Shown: positions 35,241 through 48,300 of the stretch, piece by piece | Position numbering within the stretch: the first letter of the stretch is position 1 | How the letters are laid out: the number at the start of each line of letters is the position of its first letter | Source: Telopea speciosissima | Lineage: Eukaryota > Streptophyta > Magnoliopsida > Proteales > Proteaceae | Reading direction: 5' to 3' | Assembly: GCF_018873765.1 (NCBI RefSeq) | Contig: NC_057925.1 | Location: forward strand, 50,666,010-50,730,009 | Length of the DNA: 64,000 bases | Notes under the pieces: model-generated | Told to the model about the DNA's origin: nothing | What the model saw: the letters and a program-made list of their open reading frames with translations, nothing else | The model's database searches: none | Translations under genes and position numbers: made by a program

Positions 35241-35664
35241 TGACCAGGGTTTCAGTAATCAGTTTTGGTATCGGTATCGGTCTCAGTCTCACCCAATACT
35301 AATCTGGATCGGTCTTGTATCGATTCACCGATATGGGATCGATCAGGAATCAGTCTCAGTCTCCACAGCTCCACCAATATCGATACCAATCAACCAATCC
35401 GATAACGATTCTTCAAACCATGATTGGGGCAGAGGCAGATGACCTGTCCTCTACAAGGTATAAATGGTAATATAAAAATTTATATATTGCATAACTAAGA
35501 TTATCTCTTTTCTTTTATGATTGGATTACCTGTATATCCTGTGAATAGGAGGATTGTGACTGGAGGTGCCACCTCACGCAGGCAAGCGCCTCTATTTATC
35601 TTTTACCATATCTGAGTCTTGTTGCATGGATATACAGATAGACTCATGCATAGACATGTAGGGT

Positions 35665-36686
35665 TAGGGTGTTAAACGGTTCGGTTTCAGTTTGATGTAG
35701 GGGTGTTAATCGGTCAGCTTGATCCAGGTTTAGACCTTTTTTTGGTTTCTGTGTTGTTTTTATGAAAACTGAAACCGAACCAATAAGGAATTTTCTGTTT
35801 TGGCTTGGTTTCGGTTTCAGTGCGATTTGGTTTTGTATCATTTCAATTTATGATAACTGGTTGATAGCGGTTTGGATTTGGCTCGGTATCAAGTTTTTTT
35901 AAAACTGGTTGGATTCGGTTTGTGCCTAGCTATTTTCTTCCCTTTCTGTTTTCAACTACATAAATTGTTTCATTAGCCCCACACTTAAAAAGGAAATTAA
36001 TGGAAGAAGCATTGTTACAAATCAATTTCGCTATTTTCATAACCTCATATTCATTGATTTGTAATAATTCCCCTTACAACCATAAATTTGCTCATTAATA
36101 TTGAAATCAATTTAATTATTCACAACCTTATACTCATTGATTTTTGTATCGGTTTTATTCGGTTTATTATAGGTTCGATGCGGTGTGATTTGGTTTTCAG
36201 CCGATCCCGTCATACCCCTGTCCAAAATAATCCAATAAGGATCAGTTTTATTGGTTCGGGCTAGGTTTTGACACCCTTAATTTGAATAAGATTTATGGGT
36301 AAAACAGAAATCAATCACTTTAGTAAACAACTTAAACGGTTTTATTAGGTTTTTTTTACTCTTGTTTTTTTTGTGGTCAAACCACTTCTCTCTTTTCTGA
36401 TTTTTTTATTGCATCAGATGTAAACCTAAAATTGAATTGGTTATAGTTATGTTTTCTTTTATTAATTGTAAGATTATAGTTGTTTATATGTTTTTATTTT
36501 TTATTGTAAAGGTTTTCAATTTCTTTTAATTCTTTAATAGAATTTAATAATTTAACTTACTATGTATATGTTAATCGATTTAAACCATTTAACTAAACGA
36601 TCTTAATTAATAAACAATTTTACAATTTCAGTGTAAACGACTCGATTCAGTCTCACTAAAATTTTAGTTTGATTTTGGCACCCTTA
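35665..36686. mobile_element. TIR element containing a second TIR element
   Basis: The outer ends are TAGGGTGTTAAACGG and TTTGGCACCCTTA. Its right half is homologous to 3260-3695. The inner element (35698-36279, TAGGGGTGTTAATCGG to GGTTTTGACACCCTTA) is flanked by GTTTGATG and ATTTGAAT, sharing TTTGA, so it probably jumped into the outer one. Confidence 0.55.
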
Positions 36687-36924
36687 ATATAGAATCCCAC
36701 TACCCCACTCCTCTTTTGGAAGATAATTAATTAATAACCAAAGTTTCCTCTTAATAGAAAAGCTAGGATAGCAACAATAGAGATATTACAAAGGAAGAAA
36801 AGAGCCTTCTTTTGGTACAAGAAAAGGGAGGTGTGAAGTTTCGTTTCTCTATAAAGCTGTTGTCTTTTGTCTTCCTTTTTCCCTCTCTTTTTATTTGTCG
36901 TGGAGACTAAGTTAAGAGGGATCT

Positions 36925-37081
36925 AGCTCCTCTCCAGGGAGCCCAGCGCCTAGGGAGTGCCTAGGGGGCATCCAAGGATTGGGTCATGTCGCACACATCT
37001 TGATGTGCACCTACGGATGTGTGCAGCACAGCCCAACGGCTGGATGCACTCTGGGCGTACTGGACTCCCTAGAAAGGAACT
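36925..37081. mobile_element. foldback element H7
   Basis: CTCCAGGGAGCCCAGCGCC pairs with GGGCGTACTGGACTCCCTAG. It is inexact but covers about 45 bp per arm. Confidence 0.55.
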
Positions 37082-38001
37082 CAATCCAATTAAGTGGTGT
37101 CAAAGGAGACAGTTCGTTATTAGTTCTAATCCCAAGGAGGCCAATCCTAAAATTGCACTATATAGATGGCCTTAAAACTAAGACCTAGTCTCGTTTAATA
37201 ATGAAACGATTTGATCCTAGTTTCTTGACAGTTTAGGGCACTTAAATGTAAATGTTTCTTCGTAAATATGATATAACATGATCCTGGTCCATTAATGGTT
37301 CTAAGCCCTCAAAGTCTCAAACACTTAAATACAAGTGTGTTTCTTCGACACATAACCCATAGATTTATTTGTAATTACGGTATAACCCTTATAAGTATGT
37401 TATAACATTAAGTATTACCTAACCCTAAATAAGTAAATATGCAACTTAAACGGGGAGTAGTTGTTCTGGTTCTAATTCTAGTTCCAATCGGTTTCTTATT
37501 GGTCTTTCATTTACGGACCTGTTGGGAAACCCATCCAAGAAACGTCTAGTCCCATCCCATTTACTAATCGATCCAAAATCAACTCCTAAATCATTACATT
37601 TAGTAATGAGATGGGTCAGTTTGAAGCTTTAGCGAGTCTGTTCCAAGATGGTTATCAATCTTAATCCTAAATGGACACATTTAGACCAAGTTTCCCTCCA
37701 CTTGTAGTGAAGAAAGAACCTCTTAATCCATATGATCTGACTCTCCGAGTGGACAAAGAAAAGATATTTTTGACTTTTATATACATGAATAATAGGACTA
37801 AGTTTCTCTCCGCCCATAGAGGATGGTTCACCCATCATCCTAGGGTTTTAGTATGTTCTAAAATACCCTCCCATTACCTTTTCCTGCCCTCGCCCGCCCC
37901 ACTGTGAATAGGATGTGTAGGAAACTCAATCCCAAATATTAAGTGGGAGTTGATAATAACATTCTCAAAGCCCTTTGAAGTTTGAGAAATATAGGTATAC
38001 A
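37082..38001. other. intergenic with a recurring CCTCCAC-type repeat
   Basis: No gene is seen. Sequence at 37680-37925 (AAGTTTCCCTCCACTTG, CATCATCCTAGGGTTTTAG) resembles 51605-51800, suggesting another dispersed repeat. Confidence 0.4.
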
Positions 38002-38384
38002 TAGGGGTGCCCAAGTTGGGTCCAAAACGGGTAAACTAGCCTGAACCAAATCGAAATAGCCTGGCCCAAATCAAGATGAAGTCTTATTGAGCTGGTTTCG
38101 GTTTGGGGGATTATGACCCAAAAAACCAAATTAAAAGAACCCAAAATCGGTTCAAAATCGAAACCAAACCGAGCTACCATGACAAGAAACCCATAACAAC
38201 ACAAAACGCATTAAAAATCATTTTTTTAAAACCAAACCCAAACTAGGCCGAAACCAAAATCGACCCAATAATAAACCGATGTAAATCCAAAACTGAACCG
38301 AATTCTAACTTTTTTTATTGGTTTGGTTTTAATTTTATCATTCCCACACCGAAACTGATTCAAACCAACCGATTGACACCCTTG
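38002..38384. mobile_element. TIR element, TAGGGGTG type
   Basis: Ends are TAGGGGTGCCCAAGTTGG and CCAACCGATTGACACCCTTG. Flanking 8-mers GGTATACA and GATATACT match at six of eight positions. The interior is AACCGAAA-rich with no ORF. Confidence 0.65.
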
Positions 38385-39000
38385 GATATACTATTAGTTT
38401 CCATAAAAGAAGAAAAGGTTTATACTTTTCTCTTACAATTATTAAGGTGTCTCATGCGCAGCTGAAGGTCATTCTTTCACTCTTGAGTCTTTGTTGCCGA
38501 AGGGTATATATTCTAGAAAGGCCAAAGGGATGCAATGGATCAGATCAGATCAGACCGGAACAAATCAGATCAGTCCAGATTAGATACTCCATCAAAGAGT
38601 CAAACCTGTCAATCCGCACGGAGAACGACATTGTCTTTTGAAATCTTTTCATGGGATTCAATTGGTTGGATCAGGATAAGGCCTATCTGCCTTAGGCAGT
38701 GAGTGCTCTACAGCTATGGTGCAATCACTTACATATATCTCTCTCTCTTGTCTTTAGCTTAGATGATATTATTCTAATCTGACGGTACATATGGAAGATG
38801 ATGCCTAAGGCGTTGACCTCTAGCTATGACACTATCAGTTATGATATATCGCTCTCATATTTGAGATAAATCATAGATGTGATTCCAATCTCACAACTTC
38901 CATGGAAGATCTGAGATTTACATGTATATATTTATGAAAAAAATAACTCTGTGGCAGAACATACATCTCATGGAGAATCGGTATTGTCTACAGTTCCCTG

Positions 39001-39127
39001 ATCGGTGTGGTTTTCTAGTGCCTCTCATAAGAGGGGAGTGGGACCCACCTAAGGCACCTAATCGAACACTCCACCCGGATGGGATTTACCCTCCTCTTGT
39101 GAGAGGCACTAGGAAACCGCACCAATT
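39001..39127. mobile_element. foldback element H8
   Basis: GGTGTGGTTTTCTAGTGCCT pairs with AGGCACTAGGAAACCGCACC; the pairing continues through CTCATAAGAGG and CCTCTTGTGAG. Loop: CACTCCACCCGGATGGG. It belongs with H9, H10 and H13. Confidence 0.8.
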
Positions 39128-39742
39128 AGGGGTCCGCATACGATAAAAATTCTCTCATGGACAGTGTAAATGAGATGAATATCTCTCTCATTTGGGGATG
39201 GGTACAGAATCTCATTCAAGACCATCCATGTCTTTATTAATTCCAGCAATATTTTATAATCGTATTCAGGTATCAGTTACTTACACGTGCCTATTAGGGG
39301 GTCAATAAATTTCTATCAAATTCAATTAAATTGACATTTTCCCTTTTTGAACTTAAAAGGGAAAAATATGTTTGTATTTATTTGTTTTAAATTTAAAAAA
39401 AAAAAGGTATTTCTCCTCTCTTATATTTGGGGTAGGCCTCATTCACTCTAGTTAATATTTTTAAAGTTTTTGTTTTATTTTGCCTCATAATTGGGGTTGT
39501 TTCATCTTGGAAGCCGATTGACAAGTAACTTGGATTGGTTTGCACAGCAATAGGGTTCCTTTACAATCACAAGGAGAAAGAACTTAAAAAAGTTGTTAAT
39601 TCTTATATTCTCTATCTCGGTATTTGTGCAGGACCTATTTTGTAGGAGGTAGAGAAAATTATTCATCCATTGGATTTTATAACAACCAGTGGCTACTTGG
39701 TTGGCTGAGATTCTTCCTATTGATATGGATTTTTATTTCCCA

Positions 39743-39889
39743 CAATTCCTTGTCCGCCCAGTCCCCAGTTCCTCTAACAAGGGGGGCTGGAATGATCACC
39801 CTATCTCTTCTCGAACACTCTACCCGGGTGGAGTCCACCACCCCACTATTAGAGGAACTGGGGAACTGGACCGGGCAAGAACTGGAGGA
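39743..39889. mobile_element. foldback element H9
   Basis: GTCCCCAGTTCCTCTAACAA pairs with TATTAGAGGAACTGGGGAAC. Loop: GGAATGATCACCC and TCTACCCGGGTGGAGTCCAC. It is an inverted relative of H10, which lies 260 bp downstream. Confidence 0.8.
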
Positions 39890-40150
39890 GATAGTTTTCC
39901 CTATTGACATAGTGTACATGTTTGCTCTACTCATGTTATTTGCTAATAAAAAAAATAAAAAAAAACTATGTCACACAGCAAAACAAATGTTTACAAAATA
40001 TTTTAATTGTTAGTTGCTTTTAGGTTGTATTTGTTTAGCCATAAAACATTTGTATGGTTTTTTTTAGTTCATAATTTTAGAAGAGTTTTTTTGTCTAGGA
40101 GCATGGCTCCTGCACCAATTTAAGGGCCAATAGGAACATCGAAAATTATC

Positions 40151-40304
40151 TCCTCGAGTTGTCTGCTCGGCCCAATTCCCCAATTCCTCTAATAGGGGAT
40201 GGTGGACCCCATCCGGGTAGAGTATTTGAGCAATGGTAGGGTGGTCATTCCAGTCCCTCCTTGTTAGAGGAACTGGGAAATTGGGCTGGGCAGGGAACTG
40301 GAGG
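40151..40304. mobile_element. foldback element H10
   Basis: CCCAATTCCCCAATTCCTCT pairs with AGAGGAACTGGGAAATTGGG. The whole unit matches the reverse complement of H9 with scattered differences. Confidence 0.8.
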
Positions 40305-40309
40305 TGATA

Positions 40310-40440
40310 AAGATCCATAGGAATACACGTTGGAGCATCAACAGGGATGTGATTTCTATCTTTCATGGGGGTGGAGCGGTTATTTCACCTCATAGCCATG
40401 CTCTGGGATAGTCTTTCTTCCCATATTTTCATTATAAGGA
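40310..40440. repeat. repeat related to 4240-4390 and 50075-50255
   Basis: GGAGCATCAACAGGGATGTG and TTTCTATCTTTCATGGGGGT recur in diverged form in the two other copies (AAGCATCAACAAGAATGGG at 50146). Confidence 0.45.
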
Positions 40441-40464
40441 TTGAAAAGAGATAAAATGTTTGGG

Positions 40465-40592
40465 TGAGTGTTCTTTGTGGGGGAGTGCAGGACCGTGCGT
40501 ACTGGCATCTTGGGGCGGGGCGGTCATTCCCTCCCCCCCCCCCCCCACTATGTCTGGGTATGGCCTGCCCCACCCAAGAACATTTTCTTAAA
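40465..40592. mobile_element. foldback element H21
   Basis: GAGTGTTCTTTGTGGGGGAG pairs with CTGCCCCACCCAAGAACATT. The core has GGGGCGGGGCGGTCATTCCC and a C15 run. Confidence 0.55.
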
Positions 40593-40831
40593 TTGTTTTT
40601 ATTGCAATGAAATAAATAAAGTGAAAAAAAAAAACATCCATTTCAAAATTCTATATGTTGTTTTCCCAAAATAGGGATGCCATTTTAGTCATTATATACT
40701 CTTAGAACCCATGGAGGACTCCACCCCTTTTATACGACTCGATTCATTTCCTCATTCAATCACGTTTAATAAATGTGCTTATTGGTCAAGTAGTACCTCC
40801 TAAAAAAATGCCTAATAATAGACAAATTTAA

Positions 40832-40971
40832 TGGAGAAAGTTTTCATATACGGCTGTGTAAGCCATGTATGTGAGAGGATGGGAGTTTCAAGGCATTAAT
40901 TAATGAGTGGGAGTTTATGATTTTTCCAACTCTTTGTGAGAGGGGACATGACCGTGTATGAAAACTTCCCC
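40832..40971. mobile_element. foldback element H16
   Basis: GAAAGTTTTCATATACGGCTG pairs with ACCGTGTATGAAAACTTCCC. It shares GGGAGTTTCAAGGCATTAAT with 54383 and 54806. Confidence 0.7.
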
Positions 40972-42504
40972 CCTATAAATAATACTTAATATGTATTATA
41001 TATTGTCATTATCAAATGACACCTCTATAGGTGTATTTAAAATAAGCGATTATCGCTTGTCTTATTGTCAAAATTTCTTTAAGTCAATGATAAAAAAAAA
41101 ATTTAATTAATTTTAAGTTTACTTACCAATATGTCATTGTCAAGAACTTTCATTGTATTGCAGATTTTTTTAATACACGTGTGAAATGATAATATTCTAA
41201 CCACTTTGAAAGAAGAAGCAGAAATAGTGTGTTATACTAAGAGAGGAAAAAAATTAAGGTTTCAAATTTTTTGACACCTTAAGGCTTTAAATAAGAAAAT
41301 CCTTTATTTAAATTTCATTAAAATTAAATACACATTTTATTTATTTTTATTAAATTAGTTAGATATTATTGGATTCAAATTTAAAAATTTAGATACTCAA
41401 ATGAGATATCCATGATATGTCAAAATTGAATTTGCATAGCGTATTTGCCAATTGAATATGAAATGGAATTTTTTCCATTTACATACCTATAGAGGTGGTT
41501 AAATCGCTTAGTCTCTTTATTCTCTTTTGATGCGAATAATCCAATATGTACAAACCTGACTATACAAATGAGACTAAGGCAGTATTTGATATGCATTCCA
41601 AGTCGATTTCACATTCTCTATACAATAGTGAGACAACAAATCAGCACTCCATGTCTGAGAGATGCCCAATCTTGTAGTACACTTTCCTTCACTAACAATT
41701 GCTATAGTACCATTTAGCACATTATCTGACTCTTTGCTCTTTTTGAAGTGTTTTTTGTCAGTCAAAATTGCTCCAAGGGACAGAGATAGATATTTCTCCT
41801 TTTGTAGTTTAATATAATTTTTTTTCTATCATTAAAAAAAAAACGTAATCATATACTATTCTGACACTACAAGAAAAAAATAATTTTTTTATTTTTTATT
41901 TTTGGCTTCTTTTAAGAATTTTAATCAATGGTTCTTTGTCGGGCTCTTTTGAGAGCCATATGCTATTCTTAAATCTTAATTTCGTATAATGCAAGAATCA
42001 CTTTCACATTGCTTTCAAAATCAAGGTTAGTAGGTAACCCTTCTAAACTTTAAAGCCCTTATTATCAAAAAGAAAATAAATATATTTAAAGCCTTACAGA
42101 GTTACAGTTCCCTTGGTTCCCTGTAACCCAGGCAGTTTTAGAAAACAAAAGATTGGAATGACTTATAACACTGGATATGATAAGAAGAAAATACAGGAAA
42201 TCTTTGGAAAAGCTATATAAAGGTTTCAACTTTAGATTGAGATAGGTAAAGGCCATAAAAATTTCTTCATTCTTAATTTGGAAAAGGAAAAGATAGCTTT
42301 AGTAAAGAATGATTAATTAGCTAGAATTAATAAGTATATTACCCAACATAATTTTGAAATGAGTGTAAGTTAAACAACCCAAAAACCCAGTTTTAATGGA
42401 AGGCACTGCTATTATGTTGGATGGATATAGTTGGGGAATAAGACATATATTTCAATTACTTTTTCTTTCTTAAATCTGTTTCCTTTTTTATGTAATCATG
42501 ATGT
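40972..42504. other. intergenic, mostly unassigned
   Basis: No gene seen. The word TAAGGCAGTATTTGATATGC at 41575 resembles the end of the element at 58170-58312. The micro-insertion at 42049 also lies here. Confidence 0.4.
42049..42096 (+). mobile_element. micro-insertion with ~13-bp TSD
   Basis: TTTAAAGCCCTTA (42049-42061) recurs as TTTAAAGCCTTA (42085-42096), one C shorter. The insert is TTATCAAAAAGAAAATAAAT plus ATA, ending in the ATCA(A)n form also seen at 54637. Confidence 0.65.
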
Positions 42505-42669
42505 CTACTTCCGCCTCTGGCAGTATTTCCGTGCGCCCCACATACAAGGTGGGTGGAATGTACCACCTTACCCCTGTCCGAGCGCCTTGCCCAAGCGGGG
42601 GTAAGGCGGTACTTTCCACCCACCTTATGTGTGTGGGAGCACGGAAATACCGGGCAGGTGAAAGTAGAG
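42505..42669. mobile_element. foldback element H11
   Basis: CAGTATTTCCGTGCGCCCCA pairs with GGGAGCACGGAAATACCGGG; AAGGTGGGTGGAATGTACCA pairs with GGTACTTTCCACCCACCTT. The arms make up nearly the whole element. Confidence 0.85.
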
Positions 42670-43882
42670 GAGTCGGATCCTAAAAATGTCGACTCCACTT
42701 TCTCCCATGCACTCTTTTCAAGACATTTTTAATATCTTTATTCTAATAGTTATATTCCAACGGCTATATTTGTGAAGTAAGAGAGAGAAGAAGAAGAATT
42801 CAAATCCACTTAAACCTCTTGTGGCGAATGAATCCCACATTTGAGTTGAGTGAGTACTCATTTTAGTTTGAGGCCCTCTTGTGGTTGAGTGAATCCTCAA
42901 GCGATCCCAAACTTAAGTGGTCCTCTCTGACCCTTGTTATCTTGTACTTGATTTTTTATTTTAACAATAAAATCCTTCCATATATTTTTAAACTACATCA
43001 CTTTCGATCCAATCCATCCTGAGGGAGAAAATGATGATGAAAAAGATTGGTTTTGCTGTGCTAGAAGAGCATGGATGAGGTGAAAAGATTCAAGACTGTA
43101 CAATATCGAGACTGAAACATTGACCATGATCCTGTCCAGGTAATTTTGTTGCCTCAAACTCAAACTTGAGGCACTTCCCCTGCTTGTTTGGGTTTGAAGC
43201 ATGGAAAATGATGTGGATTTTTACCGAGCAGAATGTGAAACAAACTTATCATCCATGGTGATTTCCAGGGAATACTGACCAGATTTCAATGCCACATCTA
43301 ACACTAAGCACATTTTACCCCAACCAGTGGTGATGATTGCAGTGTGAAATCCATTCTCATCTAAGCAGGAGAGATATTGCGAGTTTTATCGGTTGAGGGG
43401 AGGGGGGGTTGGATCTGTATGATGGCTGCTACGATACCGAATTAGGTATGCAGAAAGTTTCATCTACATTGAGAACCAATGTTTCATTGGAGGATGCCAT
43501 TTTTGAGAGAAGGATAGACATTGAGGCTGCAGGAACTTGAACCCTGTGGAGATTGCACTTAAGGTGGTGAATAAAGGGAATGATTTGCTGTCTATACTTC
43601 CTTGTCACAGAATCCAGACCTTAAAATATAAGGTTTCTTCAAAAGTACCAATCACTAAAAAACACAGATTGGCTTTACCAAAAAGAACCACAGATGGATA
43701 GGAAACCTTTCTTTCATGGGATAGTAATTAAACCAATTTTGTATTACACTTAACAATTAAGGTCCCAAAGCTCAGAAAGGGGGAAAATGCAAAATGAATC
43801 TCAAGTCCGCATGCCAAACGCCAACCTCCAACCCCACCTCCCCAAACATTTAAAAATTTCCAAGCTGAAATGAGCTTCCTCT
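42670..43882. other. 3' flank of the PMP22-type gene
   Basis: The minus-strand 3' UTR must start at 43882 and probably extends a few hundred bases. The rest shows no recognised coding sequence. Confidence 0.4.
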
Positions 43883-45273
43883 TTATTCCTTCTTAGTGGC
43901 ACCGGATCGTGCTTTTAGATTCAGAAATACAGCCCTATGTTTCCAGGGGAAAAAAGTAAGGTCAGTATCTGTTCAGATAAATACAGCACCAATGCAGCAC
44001 CAATGAACAGTGAACACAGCAACATTACAAAAGAGAAGAAAAGGAATGAGAATGCAATTACATATTTAGAGCCCCAAACCACACTACAGGTGTTGAGAAT
44101 GGATTCAACTACTTTAGTTTCAACCCCCAGTAAGAGAAATTTAACAAAGCTGCATGTCATTTTAAAGTAAATTTCTTTGGGAATTGACAACAATACTTTC
44201 TGGCACCAAACCATCTACCTTCAAAATTAAGTCTTTATAATTGTAATTTGTAAACAAGTTACTCAAAAAGGTGGGGTAGGACTGGAACATATTCAACATG
44301 CCTATGATGAAAGAATCCTCTCTCATACACCCCCTTTAAAAATTTACTTATCCTCTTCCTTCTTTATAAGGGGTGGGGGGTTATTTAAATTAATGTATTA
44401 TCATATATTCTCAGGAACTCAGACCAAGCATTTCTATTTCCCTCCACCTTATAGACTAAACTCTTCTCAAACTTTAGCTACCACAGCAACAATCCAATGC
44501 TTCTTCTCTGCTTTCTTCATGTCTTAATCCTAGAGATCTAAATCTATTAGATGGCATTAAGTTTGCATGATGTGTAAAATTTAGTGGTGATAAAAATGGT
44601 AAGGTAAACTGTATCAACACTAATTTAATATTTTTTAATCTGTGATAATAAGAACAGCAGTCAGTTGCACATCAATGTTGAGTCGTTCTCTTTTGGAAGG
44701 AAACAGAGTAACCATTTTTTTTAAAAATAGAAAGAAAGAAAGAAAAGTAGGTCTGACATCTATTTTGAGTACTGCTACAATGCAATGTTGTGCACAATCT
44801 GTCTTGAACTATTTCTAATGATTTTGTATTTCTTATTTCTACTGGATGAGATGGAAGGGATAACTAATAAGTCACAGCTTACAAGGAGAATAAAGCCGAG
44901 ATATTTGATTACAATATTATTTAATATTAATTAATTAAAACTTTTCCATACAAATGATCATTGCTCCTAATTAGAATGGGGCAACTGGTCCACATTTGCC
45001 GGCGAGACCTTGATTCTTCTCTCCCCTCTGGGATAGAGCAATTGGATAGCTGGTAGCTCTCAACAGCAGGGTAACTACAACTATATCAGCTAAAATGTAG
45101 ATTTGGAGGTCATTCGTACTAGAGAATAGATAGCCAGCAATCCTTCAGTAGCTCCGTTATGAGTATTTCTCTCTCAAAATTATCCAATCTAGTGTGTTCC
45201 AATGTATATTATCCTGCTTACATAGGCTGTGACATTGCCCTAATGAAGAATTTTACTTTTCTTTTCTTGGTTC

Positions 45274-45315
<42 letters not shown>

Positions 45316-48300
45316 ATAAAGAACACTAACCGGTCACGTGGTTAGTGACTTGCGTGGTTCCTGCACCTAGACACAAACCAATGCCTTTGTGCGTGAAAAG
45401 ACCGTTCAGCCCCCAGTGAAATCGAAAATCGCATCCAAACCAATGCTTCTGTGCATATTCCCAGTGGCTACCGCACAGGTGCAGGGGCTACATAACCAGT
45501 TAGCGTTCTCTTGCCTATATATATATATATATATAATTACAGGAAAAAGATTGCTATGCTGCCCTTGTACAGATTCCTTTATACCCTTCTCAAACAAAAA
45601 TAGTAGGGCCCACACTGACACTCTCTCCTATTCTGCCCATGTGGGCCTCATATGGACCCCATATGAATGCTACCATTTCTAAACCTTCATTGGTATAGCA
45701 TGCAGATTCTTCTTACAGTCCTTGTAGGAAACCCTCCCCATATATATATATAGGTTGAAGTCTCCCAGACATTTTTGGACGCATATAAGATTTCTGTGAT
45801 TCTTAATTAGATGGAATGCATGGGTTATACAACATAGATAGTACAATAGAAACAATTGAAGAGTGGAAGAGACCCAAACAAAAGAGCTGAAAAGTACCAG
45901 CATGAGGCAACAAAGCTCTGGAACAGAACACGCAACTGCAATGGCATATACTGATAGTTCACCCAAGATACAACAGGCCAAAACTGCAAAGTATAGCATG
46001 ATGCTTCAGTATCTTTATGCCATTCATGAATATTTTATCCTTCTGAAAATTTAGTTCAAAATTTGTTACCCTGTATGCTGTTAATTGAACGGTAGGCCAA
46101 TCCTTTTTGATCTTGTTCCTGACCAAATTCCATGCCCTTCCTACATGATGAAACGATGTTGATATTAGCATCTATAACTTCAAAATGGAAAAATCGATGA
46201 TACAAATACTTGTAAAAAAATATTTAAACAGAAGTTTGGTCTTAGATTTACTGCATAAAAACAAGCAATGTTTTCTTGACAAAATTAAACCAAGGTCGGC
46301 GTCAACAACAAATAACAGGAAGTCCATACATAATCTACAACTTTTTAGAGTTCTACCATATGTTAGTCGGTTTGAATTGGAGTATAATCAAATAACCATA
46401 GTTCAACCTCGCAGGAAACCTATTTGTTGCTTGTATCAGAAAGAAATTGGGGGTACATAAACAACATTCTCCTGGAAAAATATTGATTTTCTCCATTTCC
46501 AAATATTAAAACCCAGACATGAAAAGCCTTCCCAAAAGAATCTTACCATAAAATAACCATCCAAATTCATATACTTTTACTAGCTTACAAATTAGCTCCG
46601 TAGCCGGTATGTAATCACAAGAAGTTAAGAAAGTTCACAGACCTGATATTTCTCCAAAGACATCCAAGCTTAGAGTTTGATTTAGAAGGGCTAGAGAACC
46701 TAGACATTACTTCCACGTGGAAAAGGGTAGCTGGTTTATAAGGGCTTCCAATAACAGGGATGGGAAGCCAGGAACTCTAGATTGCCAAACTCAATCATAG
46801 ACCCATGACTAGCACAATGCCCAGTACCTGGTATGAGCTTTTGCTTGCTTTTAGTGAACATTTGAAGCCCAAGAGCAGCCAAAACCTCATGACATTGAAA
46901 ATGTGTTGCAAAATAAAAACTCACAATAAGATACAAAGAGAAACATATATGGTGAGGCTATAAGAATCGTAATAAAGTGTTACAAAGAAAGCTGGCCATA
47001 ATAGGGTGGCAGGGAGAGAGAATTTGATGCAGGACAGATGTACCATGGTTTCACACATGCCCTATCAATTACAAGAGGAAAGGAGGAACTTAAAAGTTGA
47101 AATTCCATAATCTGTCATATTGTTTACCAGGGTAACAGTGCATAATCATTTCAAAACAACAGAAAGCCAAATTAGTAGAATAAACCAGCATTATGGCAAA
47201 TGAGTAGAACATATTCCAGAGAAGTTCGTACTTCTTCATATCCTTCTCTAAGAAAATTCACCTGTACCGTAGGTATTACTCCCGTCAAAGGAAGCATCAC
47301 CAACATGATAATAATAAGTACCTTTTTTCATTTTATTTTATTTTTTCTTTTTTGGGGTGGGGGGGTGTTGGGGGAGAGAGTGGAAACACATTGTCCAAAC
47401 CCAAGCACAAGTTTGTGCTCCCAACCAGTTAAAATGTCAATGGTAAGATGCAAAAAGTACCCTTTTTTTTTGGGTGGGGGGGGGGGGGTGAGGGTGGGTG
47501 GTAGGAGGGGGTGTGCACAAGCAGAAAAATTGTGTCCAAATCAGTGTGTTCTCCCAACCAACTATTTGGGAGAACACAAGCAGAAAAATTGAGGGGATGG
47601 GTGGTAGGAGGGGTGTGCACACGCAGAAAAATTGTGTCCAAATCAGTGTGTTCTCCCAACCAACTATTGGGCTTTGCATTTCAGTTTGTCCGTTCCTAAA
47701 TCTTCTATTAACGCAAAAAAAACATACAAATGCCATATTATGGATCTTATCTTTTATCCACTTCATATACAGCTTCCAAACGGCATTTCAGTTTCACATT
47801 GCCTAAGATTGTACTTGTTCATTCTCTTTGAGCTCAAAATGACCCATAAGCCCAACCAACTATTTGGCTTTGCATTTGTTGACCATGTATTTAATGACAG
47901 AACAACTGTATGAAAATTAGCCTGTCAAGCAGTATCTCAAAGGTGCTTGGGGGAAGAATAGAGCTCAAAATGACCCATAAGTAATATGCCTTGAAAAAGA
48001 TAATTTCAGGAGAAAAATCAAACGAACTATGGAATATAATAAGGCCATCCTCTGATGTTACAAAAAGGAGAATGATCTATAGATAAGATTGTCCAACTGG
48101 GAAGGCACCTTTGTAACAACAATGGCGGCCTTAAATCATGAAATTAAAATAGGTTGCAAATAAAGGAATACTCTGGATGGATCACTCCAATATAAGGCAT
48201 GGAAATTCACTAAGGGTATTCTTATAACTGAACAACATGGGTAAGAAATTCTTCCACTACTCCATGATTGCAGACAAAAGGAATTTAAATAAATATTATC

